Notes under the pieces: model-generated | The model's input: only the letters and a program-made list of their open reading frames with translations | Databases searched by the model: none | What the model was told of the DNA's origin: nothing | Position numbers and translations under genes: made by a program | Part shown: positions 6,958 through 14,888 of the stretch, one piece after another | Layout: the number at the start of each line of letters is the position of its first letter | How positions within the stretch are numbered: position 1 is the first letter of the stretch | Origin: Pseudomonadota bacterium | GTDB taxonomy: Bacteria; Pseudomonadota; Alphaproteobacteria; Rhizobiales; Devosiaceae | NCBI GenBank assembly: GCA_023433985.1 | Contig: JAEYTN010000028.1 | Span: 1-17,676, forward strand | DNA length: 17,676 nucleotides | Direction of reading: 5' to 3'

Positions 6958-8148
6958 TCACTGGATGTTCGGCGACAGCACTGCGGCTTCGGTGATGTCC
7001 TCGCGGTCGGGCCCCAGGAACCCGGCATCGTAGGTGGGGGTGAGGCCGAGCGCCTGTTCGGCGGCGATCTCCCCGATCATTGGCCCGAGCGTCAGCCCCC
7101 AGGCCCCGAGCCCGGTGGCGACGACCACGTTGTCAGTGCGGTGCGGCCTGCCTACGATGGGGTAGCCGTCGCGGCTGCGCGGCCTGAGCCCGACGCGCGT
7201 TTCGAGATGCAGGGCCGCGCCGAGCCCGGGCGCGATGCGCAGGGTCTTGTCGAGTACCGAGTGGACGCCGCCCGCCGTGATCCGCGCCTCGAAGCCCGCT
7301 TCGGGCTCGTGCGTGCCGCCGACCACGACGCGCCCGTCGGGAAAGCCGAGGAAGTAGTGGCCCTCGAAGGTGTTGATCACCGGGCGCGTGCCGGTCGTCC
7401 TGTCGGCGAGCTCGAGATGGACGATCTGCCCGCGCACCGGCTGCACCGACATGCGGGCGCCGAGCAGGTCGAGCAGCGGTTGCGACCACGAGCCGGTGGC
7501 GAGCACCACCTTGTCCGCCTTGAGCGGATTGCCGTCGACGCTGAGCGAAACCGAGCGACCGCCGTCGAGGCGGATATCGCCGCGGCCGCTGACGATGCGG
7601 GCGCCCAGGCTTTCAGCCAGCCTGCCGATGGCGGCGCACATGCGGCGGCCGTCCATGCGGGCGATGTTCTCGATATAGAGCCCTTCGATGTCGCCGCGGA
7701 ACTCGGGCCAGGCCGCCTGCAACCCGTCGCCGCCGATGCGCCTGACGTCGCCGACCGGAATGCCGGCCTCGGCGAAGAGCTTGAGCCGCTCGTGCAACTC
7801 GGCGAGGCGGGGCAGGTCCGCCTCGCGGGTGGCGAGCACGATCTCGCCGACCTTGTCGAAACCGACATCCGTCACGCCGGCGTCACCGAGCAGCGCCAGG
7901 ATGCGGGCATAGTGCGAGATGGCGGAGGCGACGAGCGCCGACCACTCGCGGCGCGCCTCGTTGCCGCCGAGGCCCACCGGCGAGACGATGCCCGCTCCCG
8001 CGGCGCTCGCCTTGCCCTCGAGGCCGGCATCGACCAGCACGACTTTCGCGCCGGCCTGCACGCACCTGAGCGCCGCGCTGACCCCGACGATGCCGCCACC
8101 CAGGACGGCAACATCGAAGTGGTTGTCATCCGGGGTGGCGGCGGTCAT
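6958..8148 (-). CDS. FAD-dependent oxidoreductase, DAO family (glycine/D-amino-acid oxidase-like)
   Basis: Starting at the ATG at 8148 gives 396 residues, normal for the DAO family. The N-terminal FAD-binding Rossmann fold shows DVAVLGGGIVGVSAAL (12-27), with an acidic residue (D40) at the end of the second strand for the ribose. ASAAGAGIVSP (48-58) follows, then ATGSW (217-221), VRGQIVHLE (238-246) and the C-terminal GLRPRSRDGYPIVGR (320-334) and ATGLGAWGLTLGP (344-356), all typical of DadA/ThiO-like enzymes. These oxidise a C-N bond of amino acids, sarcosine, opines or related amines; no membrane anchor is seen. The start shares one base with the stop of the upstream amidohydrolase (TGATG on the minus strand). 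Its place in a sugar-type transporter operon suggests the substrate could be an amino-sugar, opine or other amine, but this is inference. Confidence 0.9.
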   Translation of the reverse strand: MTAATPDDNHFDVAVLGGGIVGVSAALRCVQAGAKVVLVDAGLEGKASAAGAGIVSPVGLGGNEARREWSALVASAISHYARILALLGDAGVTDVGFDKVGEIVLATREADLPRLAELHERLKLFAEAGIPVGDVRRIGGDGLQAAWPEFRGDIEGLYIENIARMDGRRMCAAIGRLAESLGARIVSGRGDIRLDGGRSVSLSVDGNPLKADKVVLATGSWSQPLLDLLGARMSVQPVRGQIVHLELADRTTGTRPVINTFEGHYFLGFPDGRVVVGGTHEPEAGFEARITAGGVHSVLDKTLRIAPGLGAALHLETRVGLRPRSRDGYPIVGRPHRTDNVVVATGLGAWGLTLGPMIGEIAAEQALGLTPTYDAGFLGPDREDITEAAVLSPNIQ

Positions 8149-9257
8149 CAGCTCGCGCCTCGGGAGAAGGCGGGGATGATCCGGCGGGCGTTCCCGGCAA
8201 TGACCTGGGACAGTACCTCGTCGGGCAGGTCGATGGCCGAAATGGTCCAGCGCCCCACGCCGGGCGGGTTGCTGTCGCCATAGGGGAAGCACTCGTCCTC
8301 GGTGGCGAGGAAGCGGAGGTAACGGCGATAGTCCGAGGCCTTGGCCGGGAAGATGTCGGTGCCGAGCAGCACCCGGTCAGGGTGCTTGAGGCAGAGCTTC
8401 CGGGTGGCGCGCGGCTGCCGGCCGAGTTCCGCGATGCGAGCCGAGATATCGACGTGGAAGTTGGGGTAGGTGTCCATCATCCGGCCGACCCAGCCGAGAT
8501 CCTCGGCATAGCAGCCGACGTGGGCGCCGATGAAATTGACCCGCGGATTGGCCGCGACGCAGTTCTCGAGCGAGTCGAGCAGGCGCTGCAGGCTGGGGAA
8601 TTCAGGGCCGTAGAAGTGCCAGTCCGGATGCCGGACCAGTTCCTCGTAGCGCTCGTTGGTGTTGTCGAGCGGCTGGAAGAAGGCGGCGGGATCGGCGATG
8701 TGGACGAGGATGGGGATCTGCGCTTCGGCGACTTCGTTCCAGACCGGGGCGAGCCGCGGGTCGTCTAGGAAGAAGAGTTCGCCGTGCTCGTCCTTGAGCC
8801 TGAGCCCGATATCCTTCCACAGCTTGAGTCCGCTGGCGCCGCGCCCGGCGGAATCCCGCATCGAGGCGGCGAGCCGGTCGGCCCAGCCGGCGGTGGTCGT
8901 CTCGGACCAGTCGAGCCGGGCGAAGCTGGCGAAACGACCCGGATAGGCGCGCTCGTAGCGGTCGAGGTTGGTCTCGAGCTCGTCGCCCCAGCCGCCGTCG
9001 AGGTTGACCACGCCGGCGACATTGACCTCGTCCATCATCGCGACGAAGGCGGGGACGTCCTTCACCGCCCAGCCATCGGTGTGCCAGCGGCCGAGATGGT
9101 TGTGGGCGTCGTAGGCCGGGATCGGGAAGCGCTGCGGGTGGGTTTCGGGCAGCTTGACCATCTGCACCGGTTTGAAGTCTCGCAGCAGCAGGTCCACCTG
9201 CGCGTCGGACTCCTTGATCGATACCTTTGCGACCGTGTCGCTCCCTGCCGCCGCCAT
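8148..9257 (-). CDS. Metal-dependent TIM-barrel amidohydrolase (amidohydrolase-2 family)
   Basis: I take the ATG at 9257 (369 residues) because GGGGGAG lies 4-5 bases upstream; a TTG at 9290 would add 11 residues with no such signal. Metal-binding and catalytic landmarks of the amidohydrolase-2 family are in order: HNH in DAHNHLG (H52, H54), LKLWKDIGL (144-152), ILVHIADP (H186), GAHVGC (H246) and LGTDIFP (D301). Relatives hydrolyse lactones, pyrones or amides, or decarboxylate aromatic acids. The sequence does not fix the reaction. It is the first gene of the five-gene minus-strand operon and is translationally coupled to the FAD oxidoreductase. A lactonase, or an amidase acting before or after the oxidase, is a reasonable guess. 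Confidence 0.88.
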   Translation of the reverse strand: MAAAGSDTVAKVSIKESDAQVDLLLRDFKPVQMVKLPETHPQRFPIPAYDAHNHLGRWHTDGWAVKDVPAFVAMMDEVNVAGVVNLDGGWGDELETNLDRYERAYPGRFASFARLDWSETTTAGWADRLAASMRDSAGRGASGLKLWKDIGLRLKDEHGELFFLDDPRLAPVWNEVAEAQIPILVHIADPAAFFQPLDNTNERYEELVRHPDWHFYGPEFPSLQRLLDSLENCVAANPRVNFIGAHVGCYAEDLGWVGRMMDTYPNFHVDISARIAELGRQPRATRKLCLKHPDRVLLGTDIFPAKASDYRRYLRFLATEDECFPYGDSNPPGVGRWTISAIDLPDEVLSQVIAGNARRIIPAFSRGAS

Positions 9258-9425
9258 TGGCTCCCCCGCAGTTCGAACTGATATCGCCAACGTTGTCGTG
9301 CGATCCGGTCAATGTCAATCATACTTCTGAGCGAATTTGCGCATTCGTGTTTGTGTCGCGCTCATGGCTGCGCAGCCGCGCCCGTTGCGGGACGGGTGCG
9401 GCCGGACTGGACGATGCGGCAGGGC
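9258..9425 (-). promoter_or_regulatory. Probable promoter region of the five-gene amidohydrolase-to-permease operon
   Basis: This 168-base gap has no gene. It lies upstream of the amidohydrolase and downstream of the BASS-type transporter. On the minus strand TTGACA (9318-9313) is a perfect -35 hexamer, but the hexamer 17 bases further (CAACGT) is a poor -10. Short palindromes cluster nearby on the plus strand: GTTCGAAC (9271-9278), GATATC (across 9280-9285) and CAACGTTG (9289-9296). Close to the transporter's stop, GGCTGCGCAGCC (9366-9377) and CCCGT/ACGGG are GC-rich dyads that might help end its transcript, but neither is followed by a T-run. No regulator gene is adjacent. Confidence 0.4.
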
Positions 9426-10412
9426 TCAGGTGCTGGCGGGCTGCGGCTCGGGAGCGGCGGCCAGCCGCTGCGCGATGGCGGCGGCGACGAAGAGCTGGAA
9501 CTGGTGGAACAGCATCACCGGCAGGATGATGAGGCCCGTGGAGGTGCCGGCGAACAGCACGTTGGCCATCGGCACGCCGCTGGCGAGGCTCTTCTGCGAG
9601 CCGCAGAAGAGCAGGCTGATACGGTCAGGCCGGCTGAGCCCGATCCTGCGCCCCGCGAAGACGACGAAGCCGATGACGATGGCGAGGAGCGCAAGGTCGA
9701 GCCCGACCACAAGCGCGAGGCTTCCCGCGTCCACCCGGCTCCAGATGCCGCCGACCACGCCGGCGCTGAAGGCCGAGTAGACGATCAGGAGGATCGACCC
9801 GCGATCGACGACAGTGGTGAGGCGCTTGGCCCGTTCGATCGGGCCGCCGATCCAGCGGCGCAATGCCTGGCCGAGGCCGAAGGGCAGCAGCAGCTGCATG
9901 AAGATGACGAGCACCGAGTTGGCATCGAGCACCACTCCGCCGGTGGAGAGCAGCGCCGCGGCGAGCACGGGCGTGAGGAACACCCCGAGGATATTGGAGA
10001 GCGAGGCGGCGCAGATGGCGGCGGGCACCTGGCCGCGCGCCATCGCGGTGAGCGCGATGGACGACTGCACGGTGGAGGGAAGGATGCTCAGATAGAGCAT
10101 GCCGATGGCCAGCTCATGCGGCAGCCAGCGGCCGAAGATGGCGACGAGCGTGAAGCCGAGGATGGGGAAGACAACGAACGTGGTGGCGAGCACCATCGCC
10201 TGCAGCTTCCAGTTGCTGATGCCTTCGAGGATGACCTCGCTCTTGAGCTTGGCGCCATAGAGGAAGAACAGCAGCGCCACCGCGCCATAGGCGACCTTGG
10301 AGACGATCTCGGCGCCGAAGCCGGAGGCGGGGAGCAGGGTGGCGAGCACCACCGTGCCGAGCAGCATCAGCACATAGGCGTTGGCCTTGATCCACTTGGC
10401 GACTGCCTGCAC
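9426..10412 (-). CDS. Bile acid:sodium symporter-like transporter (SBF-like, YfeH type)
   Basis: The 328-residue protein is almost wholly hydrophobic, with about nine or ten membrane segments, as expected of the BASS superfamily. Motifs of the SBF-like subgroup (as in YfeH) are clear: FFLYGAKLKSE (49-59), LPSTVQSSIALTAMARG (111-127) and FCGSQKSLASGVPMA (269-283). It probably carries an organic anion across the inner membrane coupled to a cation; the substrate is unknown. Translation starts at GTG (10412-10410), supported by GGGGGAG about 7 bases upstream. The gene is divergent from a LysR regulator 81 bases away, the classical layout for a LysR-controlled transporter. It has no obvious partner enzyme, and its link to the downstream operon on the same strand, 168 bases away, is unclear. 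Confidence 0.9.
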   Translation of the reverse strand: MQAVAKWIKANAYVLMLLGTVVLATLLPASGFGAEIVSKVAYGAVALLFFLYGAKLKSEVILEGISNWKLQAMVLATTFVVFPILGFTLVAIFGRWLPHELAIGMLYLSILPSTVQSSIALTAMARGQVPAAICAASLSNILGVFLTPVLAAALLSTGGVVLDANSVLVIFMQLLLPFGLGQALRRWIGGPIERAKRLTTVVDRGSILLIVYSAFSAGVVGGIWSRVDAGSLALVVGLDLALLAIVIGFVVFAGRRIGLSRPDRISLLFCGSQKSLASGVPMANVLFAGTSTGLIILPVMLFHQFQLFVAAAIAQRLAAAPEPQPAST

Positions 10413-10493
10413 GTCGGAACTCCCCCGTTGACGGCATCCGGCCTATGACATTCTGATGCGTGATAACAGAACTAACAGTTATCGCGGATTGCA
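10413..10493. promoter_or_regulatory. Divergent LysR / transporter control region with inverted repeat
   Basis: GATAAC (10462-10467) and GTTATC (10478-10483) are exact inverted repeats separated by 10 bases, with a nested AACT-N3-AGTT dyad (10470-10480) between them. The interrupted dyad fits the T-N11-A style LysR site in type, and it sits about 10 bases before the LysR ATG, well placed for autorepression. On the transporter side only the GGGGGAG ribosome binding site is obvious; no strong -35/-10 pair was found. Confidence 0.5.
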
Positions 10494-11396
10494 ATGACCA
10501 AGCCGGATATCGCCGATCTCAGCCCCTCGCTGCTCGCCGGCTTTCTCTCGGTGGCGCAGAGCCGCAGCTTTTCGGCCGCGGCGGAGCGGCTGGGGCTGAG
10601 GCAATCAACGGTGAGCCAGCAGATCAAGCGCCTGGAGACGGCGCTCGGCCACCGGGTGTTCGAGCGGGACACGCATTCGGTGAAGCTGACGCCCGAGGGC
10701 GACGCGCTGGTGGCGATGGCGCGCGACATCCTTGCGGCCAACGAGCGGCTGCAGCGCTTCTTCGCCGCCGAGCCGGCGCGGCAGCGGCTGCGGCTCGGCA
10801 TCTCGGAGGATTTCGCGCTGTCGGGGCTGGCGGCGGTGCTGCTGCGCTTCGTCGGCGACCATCCGGATGTGGATATCGAGCTGACGGTGGGGCTGAGCGG
10901 CTTCCTCTACCAGCGTTACGACGCGGGCGAACTCGACGTCATCTTCGTGAAGCGCCGGCCGGGCGACAGGCGTGGGGAACTGGCCTGGCGCGAGCAACTG
11001 GCCTGGATTGGCCGCGAGGGGCTGCAGGTGTCGCCCGCGGGGCCGGTGCCGCTGGTGGTGTACAATCCGCCCAGCATCACCCGCACGCTCGCGATCGGTG
11101 TGCTCGATGGCGCCGACCGCAGCTGGCGGCTGGCGGCGAGCAGCGGCAGCCTCAGCGGCCTGCTGGCGGCGCTGCAGGCGGGCCTGGGGGTGGCGGCGTT
11201 CTCGCGGCTGCTGCTGCCGCCGGGCCTGTCGGTGCTGCCCGATGCGGTGGGGCTGCCGCCATTGCCGGAGGTGGAGTTCGTCGCCATCGGGCCGGGTGGT
11301 CGCAACGTGCTGGCGAACACCTTCGTCGAGGCGCTGATCGACAGCCGGGAGGAGCTGCGGCGGATGGCTACGACGTCCCGGGCCTTCGGCGCGTGA
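10494..11396 (+). CDS. LysR-family transcriptional regulator
   Basis: The protein has 300 residues, the usual LysR length. The N-terminal winged helix-turn-helix is textbook: LLAGFLSVAQSRSFSAAAER (13-32), then LGLRQSTVSQQIKRLE (33-48) and FERDTHSVKLTPEG (56-69). The remainder is a periplasmic-binding-protein-like effector domain, starting near RLRLGISEDFALSG, with YDAGELDVIFVKR (residue of the hinge/ligand region) and the second-lobe segment SGLLAALQAGLGVAAFS. It most likely controls the divergent BASS-type transporter and itself; the effector is unknown. The ATG has only a weak ribosome binding site. The last 29 bases overlap the 3' end of the convergent permease gene. The sequence alone does not show whether it also affects the downstream CUT2 operon. 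Confidence 0.93.
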   Translation: MTKPDIADLSPSLLAGFLSVAQSRSFSAAAERLGLRQSTVSQQIKRLETALGHRVFERDTHSVKLTPEGDALVAMARDILAANERLQRFFAAEPARQRLRLGISEDFALSGLAAVLLRFVGDHPDVDIELTVGLSGFLYQRYDAGELDVIFVKRRPGDRRGELAWREQLAWIGREGLQVSPAGPVPLVVYNPPSITRTLAIGVLDGADRSWRLAASSGSLSGLLAALQAGLGVAAFSRLLLPPGLSVLPDAVGLPPLPEVEFVAIGPGGRNVLANTFVEALIDSREELRRMATTSRAFGA

Positions 11397-12336
11397 TCCG
11401 GGCCTGGAGCAGCACCACGGCGAGGAGGAACAGGCCGCGCACGACCGATTGCCAGGCGGCCGAGAGCGAGATCCAGCCCTTGCCGTTCTCGAAGTTGAGC
11501 ACGTTGAACAGCGTGCCGAGCAGCAGCACGCCCGCGAGCGTCGTCACCACCGAGCCGCTGCCGCCGGTCAGCAGCGTGCCGCCCACCACCACCGCCGCGA
11601 TGGCGAAGAGTTCCCAGCCGACCCCTTCGGTGGGCTGGCCGGCAAAGCCGAGCGCCGCCAGCAGCACGCCGGCAAGGCCCGCGAGGCCTCCGCTCGCGAG
11701 GTAGACGAGGAAGGTGACGCGCGCCACCGGCAGGCCCATCAGCCGTGACGCATCCTCGCCGCCGCCAATGGCGAGCACGGTGCGGCCGGTGCTGGTGTAG
11801 TTGAGGACGACCGAGCCGAGGATGTAGGCGACGATGGCGATGGCGGTGGGGATGGGCACGATCCAGATGGTGCCCATGCCCAGCTGCGGGAAGCCGCTCG
11901 CGGGGTTGATCGGCACGGAGGTCTGGTTGGAAAGGAGCAGCGCCGTGCCGCTCGCCGCCAGCAGCGTACAGAGCGTGGCGATGAACGGCATGATGTTGGC
12001 GCGTGTGACCAGGAGGCCGTTGATGGTGCCGACGATCAGCCCCACGCCGATGCCGGCGGCGACCCCGGGCACGAGCCCGTACTGGCTGCCGAGCGCCGCC
12101 GCGACGCTGCCGAGCGCGGCGGTCGAGCCGACGGAAAGGTCGATGCCGCCCGTCATGATGACGAAGCACATGCCCAGTGCGATCAGTGCGAACATGGCGT
12201 TGTAGCGGACCACGGTGGTGACGTTGAAGGCGCTGAGGAAATTGTCGTAGCGCCACCAGCCGAACAGGATCAGCGCGGCGAGCGCGATCAGCACGCCATA
12301 GGTGCCGACCATGCGGGCGAGCCGGGCGCGGTTCAT
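11368..12336 (-). CDS. CUT2-family sugar ABC transporter permease (YjfF position)
   Basis: From the ATG at 12336 the protein has 322 residues and about eight to ten membrane segments, with the CUT2 permease hallmark MTGGIDLSVGS (61-71) and the C-terminal VVVGGTLLTGGSGSV segment characteristic of ribose/galactose-type (RbsC-like) permeases. It pairs with the permease encoded just upstream to form the membrane channel. The start overlaps the previous stop by 4 bases (ATGA, 12336-12333), a sign of translational coupling. It is the last gene of the importer operon, equivalent in position to E. coli yjfF, though the sequence resemblance is looser than for the binding protein. Its 3' end runs 29 bases into the convergent LysR gene. 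A longer upstream reading frame exists but is shadow sequence over the neighbouring permease. Confidence 0.9.
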   Translation of the reverse strand: MNRARLARMVGTYGVLIALAALILFGWWRYDNFLSAFNVTTVVRYNAMFALIALGMCFVIMTGGIDLSVGSTAALGSVAAALGSQYGLVPGVAAGIGVGLIVGTINGLLVTRANIMPFIATLCTLLAASGTALLLSNQTSVPINPASGFPQLGMGTIWIVPIPTAIAIVAYILGSVVLNYTSTGRTVLAIGGGEDASRLMGLPVARVTFLVYLASGGLAGLAGVLLAALGFAGQPTEGVGWELFAIAAVVVGGTLLTGGSGSVVTTLAGVLLLGTLFNVLNFENGKGWISLSAAWQSVVRGLFLLAVVLLQARITRRRPGTS

Positions 12337-13322
12337 GCGCGCCTCTGCTGCTGCAGCCAGACGGCGAGCGCGATGATCGCGGCCTTGACGATCAATGCCG
12401 CCGCATCGGGCACGCCGTTGGCGAGGAGGGTGTAGCGCACCAGCTGGATGGTGAGCGCGCCGAGCAGCGTGCCAAGGATGGTGGCGCGCCCGCCGACCAG
12501 CAGCGTGCCGCCGACCGCGACCGCGGCGATGGCGTCGAGCTCCATGCCGAGGCCGACGAGGTTGGCGTCGCTGGCCGAGTTGATGGCGATGACCACGAGG
12601 CCGGCAATGCCGGCGCAGAAGCCGGAGATGGCGTAGACGGCGAGCTTGGTGCGCTTGACCGCGATGCCGGCCAGCTCGGCGGCCCGCTCGTTGCCGCCGG
12701 TGGCGAGGATGGAGCGGCCGAAGCGGGTGCGGCGCAGCATCCAGGCGGCGGCGAGCACTAGGGCGACCATGACGATCACCTGCACCGGGATGCCGAGCGG
12801 CCGGCCGAGGCCGATCCACTGGAACTCGGGTACCCGGAAGACCTGGAGGTTGGAGTTGGTCAGCGCCTGCGCGATGCCGCGGCCGGCGATGAACAGCACC
12901 AGCGTGGCGACGATCGGCTGGATGCGGAATTGCGCCACGAGCCAGCCGTTGAAGAGGCCGCACAACGTGGCGACGAGGACGGCCGCTGCCATCGCCACGG
13001 CCACCGCGACCGCGACATTGCCGCCGAAGATGGGGCTCAGGAAGATCAGCGGCGCCAGTGCGCCGGCGATGGCCATGATCGAGCCCACCGAGAGGTCGAT
13101 GCCGCCGGTGGCGATCACCAGCGTCATGCCGACGGCGACGATGACGATGGTGCAGACCTGCGTGAGGTTGACGTTGAGGGTCTGCAGGGTGGCGAAGTTG
13201 CGGGTGAAGATCAGGTTGAAGACGATCAGCAGCACCAGCGCGATCAGGGTGCCGTAGCGGCCGAGGAAGCCGACGAGGTCGAAGCCGTCGAGCGCGCGGC
13301 GGGAGGGGGCGGCGTCGGTCAC
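12333..13322 (-). CDS. CUT2-family sugar ABC transporter permease (YtfT-like)
   Basis: The 329-residue polytopic membrane protein carries the CUT2 motif IATGGIDLSVGSIMAIAGA (70-88), nearly the same as the YtfT segment I recall from E. coli. It also has the matching FRIQPIVATLVLFIAGRGIAQ block and the AVAVGGTLLVGGRA element near the C-terminus. About eight to ten hydrophobic segments are visible. The start overlaps the upstream ATPase stop by 4 bases (13319-13322), and its own stop overlaps the next permease start in the same way, so the three genes are tightly coupled. It probably transports a monosaccharide delivered by the YtfQ-like protein; galactofuranose is the E. coli precedent, but specificity is not provable here. 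Confidence 0.92.
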   Translation of the reverse strand: MTDAAPSRRALDGFDLVGFLGRYGTLIALVLLIVFNLIFTRNFATLQTLNVNLTQVCTIVIVAVGMTLVIATGGIDLSVGSIMAIAGALAPLIFLSPIFGGNVAVAVAVAMAAAVLVATLCGLFNGWLVAQFRIQPIVATLVLFIAGRGIAQALTNSNLQVFRVPEFQWIGLGRPLGIPVQVIVMVALVLAAAWMLRRTRFGRSILATGGNERAAELAGIAVKRTKLAVYAISGFCAGIAGLVVIAINSASDANLVGLGMELDAIAAVAVGGTLLVGGRATILGTLLGALTIQLVRYTLLANGVPDAAALIVKAAIIALAVWLQQQRRA

Positions 13323-14854
13323 GGCGTGGCCTCCGCGTGGGCGACGTGGCCCTGCGCCATGGCGGCGAGGATGGCCTCCTCGGTGATCGCATCGCCCGAG
13401 AGCTCGGCCACGGTGCGGCCCTCGCGCAGCACGAAGACGCGGTCGGCGCCCTCGGCCACTTCCTCGAGCTCCGACGAGATCATCAGCACGGGGAGGCCGC
13501 TATCGGAGAGCGAGCGGATGAGACGCTGGATTTCGCCCTTGGCGCCGACGTCGATGCCGCGGGTCGGCTCGTCGAGGATCAGCACGTCGGGGTTGGTGGC
13601 CAGCCAGCGGGCGAGCAGCACCTTCTGCTGGTTGCCGCCCGAGAGCTCGCGAATCTTCTGCCCCGGGCCGGAGCACTTGATGCCGAGCTCCTTGATGAAG
13701 CGCTCGACGATCTCGCGCTGCCTGGCCTCGTCGACCACGCCGTTGCTGCTGATGCGCGGCAGGAGCGCGAGGGTCAGGTTCTCGGCGACGCTGAGGTCGG
13801 GCACGATGCCCTCGAGCTTGCGGTCCTCGGTGACGAAGCCGAAGCCGGCTTCGATGGCGTCGCGCGGATGGGTGGGGGCGTAGGGCTTCTGGCCGAGGCT
13901 CATGCTACCCGAACGCGGCGGATCGGCGCCGAACACGACGCGCGCCGTCTCGGTGCGGCCGGCCCCGAGCAGGCCGGCGAAGCCGGCGATCTCGCCGCGG
14001 CGAAGCTGGAAGCTGACATCGCGCACCGCCTGCCCGGCGGCCAGCGACTGCGCGTCGAGCACGACCTCGCCGTGCCCCTCGACTGGCGGGCGGCTGAAGG
14101 CGGTGGCGTGGCCCTCGACCTTCGAGACGTCGCGGCCGAGCATCTGCGAGACGAGCTCGAGCTTGCCGATCCCGGACATGTCCGCGCTGCGCACGGTGCG
14201 GCCGTCGCGCATGATGGTGACGCGGTCGCAGATCTCGTAGAGCTCGTCGAGCTTGTGCGAGACGAAGATGACGGAGACGCCGTCGGCCTTGAGCTGGCGG
14301 ACGACGTTGAACAGCACCTCCACCTCCTTCTCGTCGAGCGAGGAGGTGGGCTCGTCCATGATGACGAGGCGGGCGGAAAAACCGATGGCGCGGGCGATGG
14401 CGACCATCTGCTGGGTGGCGGTGGAAAAATCGGTGAGCGGGCGGCGCACGTCGATGCGGACGCTGAAGCGGCTGAGCAGCCGCTCGGCTTCGGCGTGCAT
14501 CGCCTTCCAGTCGAGCAGGCCGTAGCGGCGCTTCTCGCGGCCGAGGCAGATGTTCTCGGTGACGCTGCGGAGCGGCACGAGGTTGATCTCCTGGTAGATG
14601 GTGCTGATGCCCGAGGCCTGCGCCTGCTGCGGCGAAGCGACCTCGAAGGGCTTGCCGAGAAAGGTGACCTCGCCGCCATCGCGCTTGTGGTAGCCGGTCA
14701 GCACCTTGATGAGCGTGGACTTGCCGGCGCCGTTCTGGCCGATCAGCGCGTGCACCTCGGCGGGCCTGACCTCGAGCGAGGCGTCGCTCAGCGCGGGTAT
14801 CCCTGCGAAGCGCTTGTCGATGCTCCGCATGGACAGCAGCAGCTCGTCGCCCAT
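13319..14854 (-). CDS. Sugar ABC transporter ATP-binding protein with two ATPase domains (CUT2; YtfR/RbsA/MglA type)
   Basis: The 511-residue protein contains two fused ABC ATPase domains, as in RbsA, MglA and YtfR. Domain 1 has Walker A GQNGAGKST (39-47), Q-loop YQE (87-89), a signature region reading STATQQMVAIARA (144-156) in place of LSGGQ, Walker B LVIMDEPT (163-170) and the switch histidine in FVSH (H200). Domain 2 has a degenerate Walker A, GLLGAGRTE (294-302, no lysine), but an intact LSGGNQQK (404-411) and LILDEPT (425-431). This complementary degeneracy is normal for the family and implies one competent composite site. It powers the two downstream permeases, with which its stop overlaps by 4 bases. 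GGGGGAGG lies about 10 bases before the ATG. A 76-base gap with a strong hairpin separates it from the binding-protein gene. Confidence 0.94.
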   Translation of the reverse strand: MGDELLLSMRSIDKRFAGIPALSDASLEVRPAEVHALIGQNGAGKSTLIKVLTGYHKRDGGEVTFLGKPFEVASPQQAQASGISTIYQEINLVPLRSVTENICLGREKRRYGLLDWKAMHAEAERLLSRFSVRIDVRRPLTDFSTATQQMVAIARAIGFSARLVIMDEPTSSLDEKEVEVLFNVVRQLKADGVSVIFVSHKLDELYEICDRVTIMRDGRTVRSADMSGIGKLELVSQMLGRDVSKVEGHATAFSRPPVEGHGEVVLDAQSLAAGQAVRDVSFQLRRGEIAGFAGLLGAGRTETARVVFGADPPRSGSMSLGQKPYAPTHPRDAIEAGFGFVTEDRKLEGIVPDLSVAENLTLALLPRISSNGVVDEARQREIVERFIKELGIKCSGPGQKIRELSGGNQQKVLLARWLATNPDVLILDEPTRGIDVGAKGEIQRLIRSLSDSGLPVLMISSELEEVAEGADRVFVLREGRTVAELSGDAITEEAILAAMAQGHVAHAEATP

Positions 14855-14888
14855 GTTCGATCGTCCTCCCCCATGGGCAGACTAGTGG

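Noticed and set aside
5483..7033. Open frame of 516 codons on the plus strand across the binding-protein gene
   Set aside because: It spans several real genes in antisense and has the G/V/R/D-rich composition typical of a shadow frame.
12337..13392. Possible N-terminal extension of the second CUT2 permease (frame open from 13392)
   Set aside because: The extension covers the other permease in another frame and is Arg/Pro-rich; the ATG at 12336 gives the normal family length and a 4-base coupling overlap.
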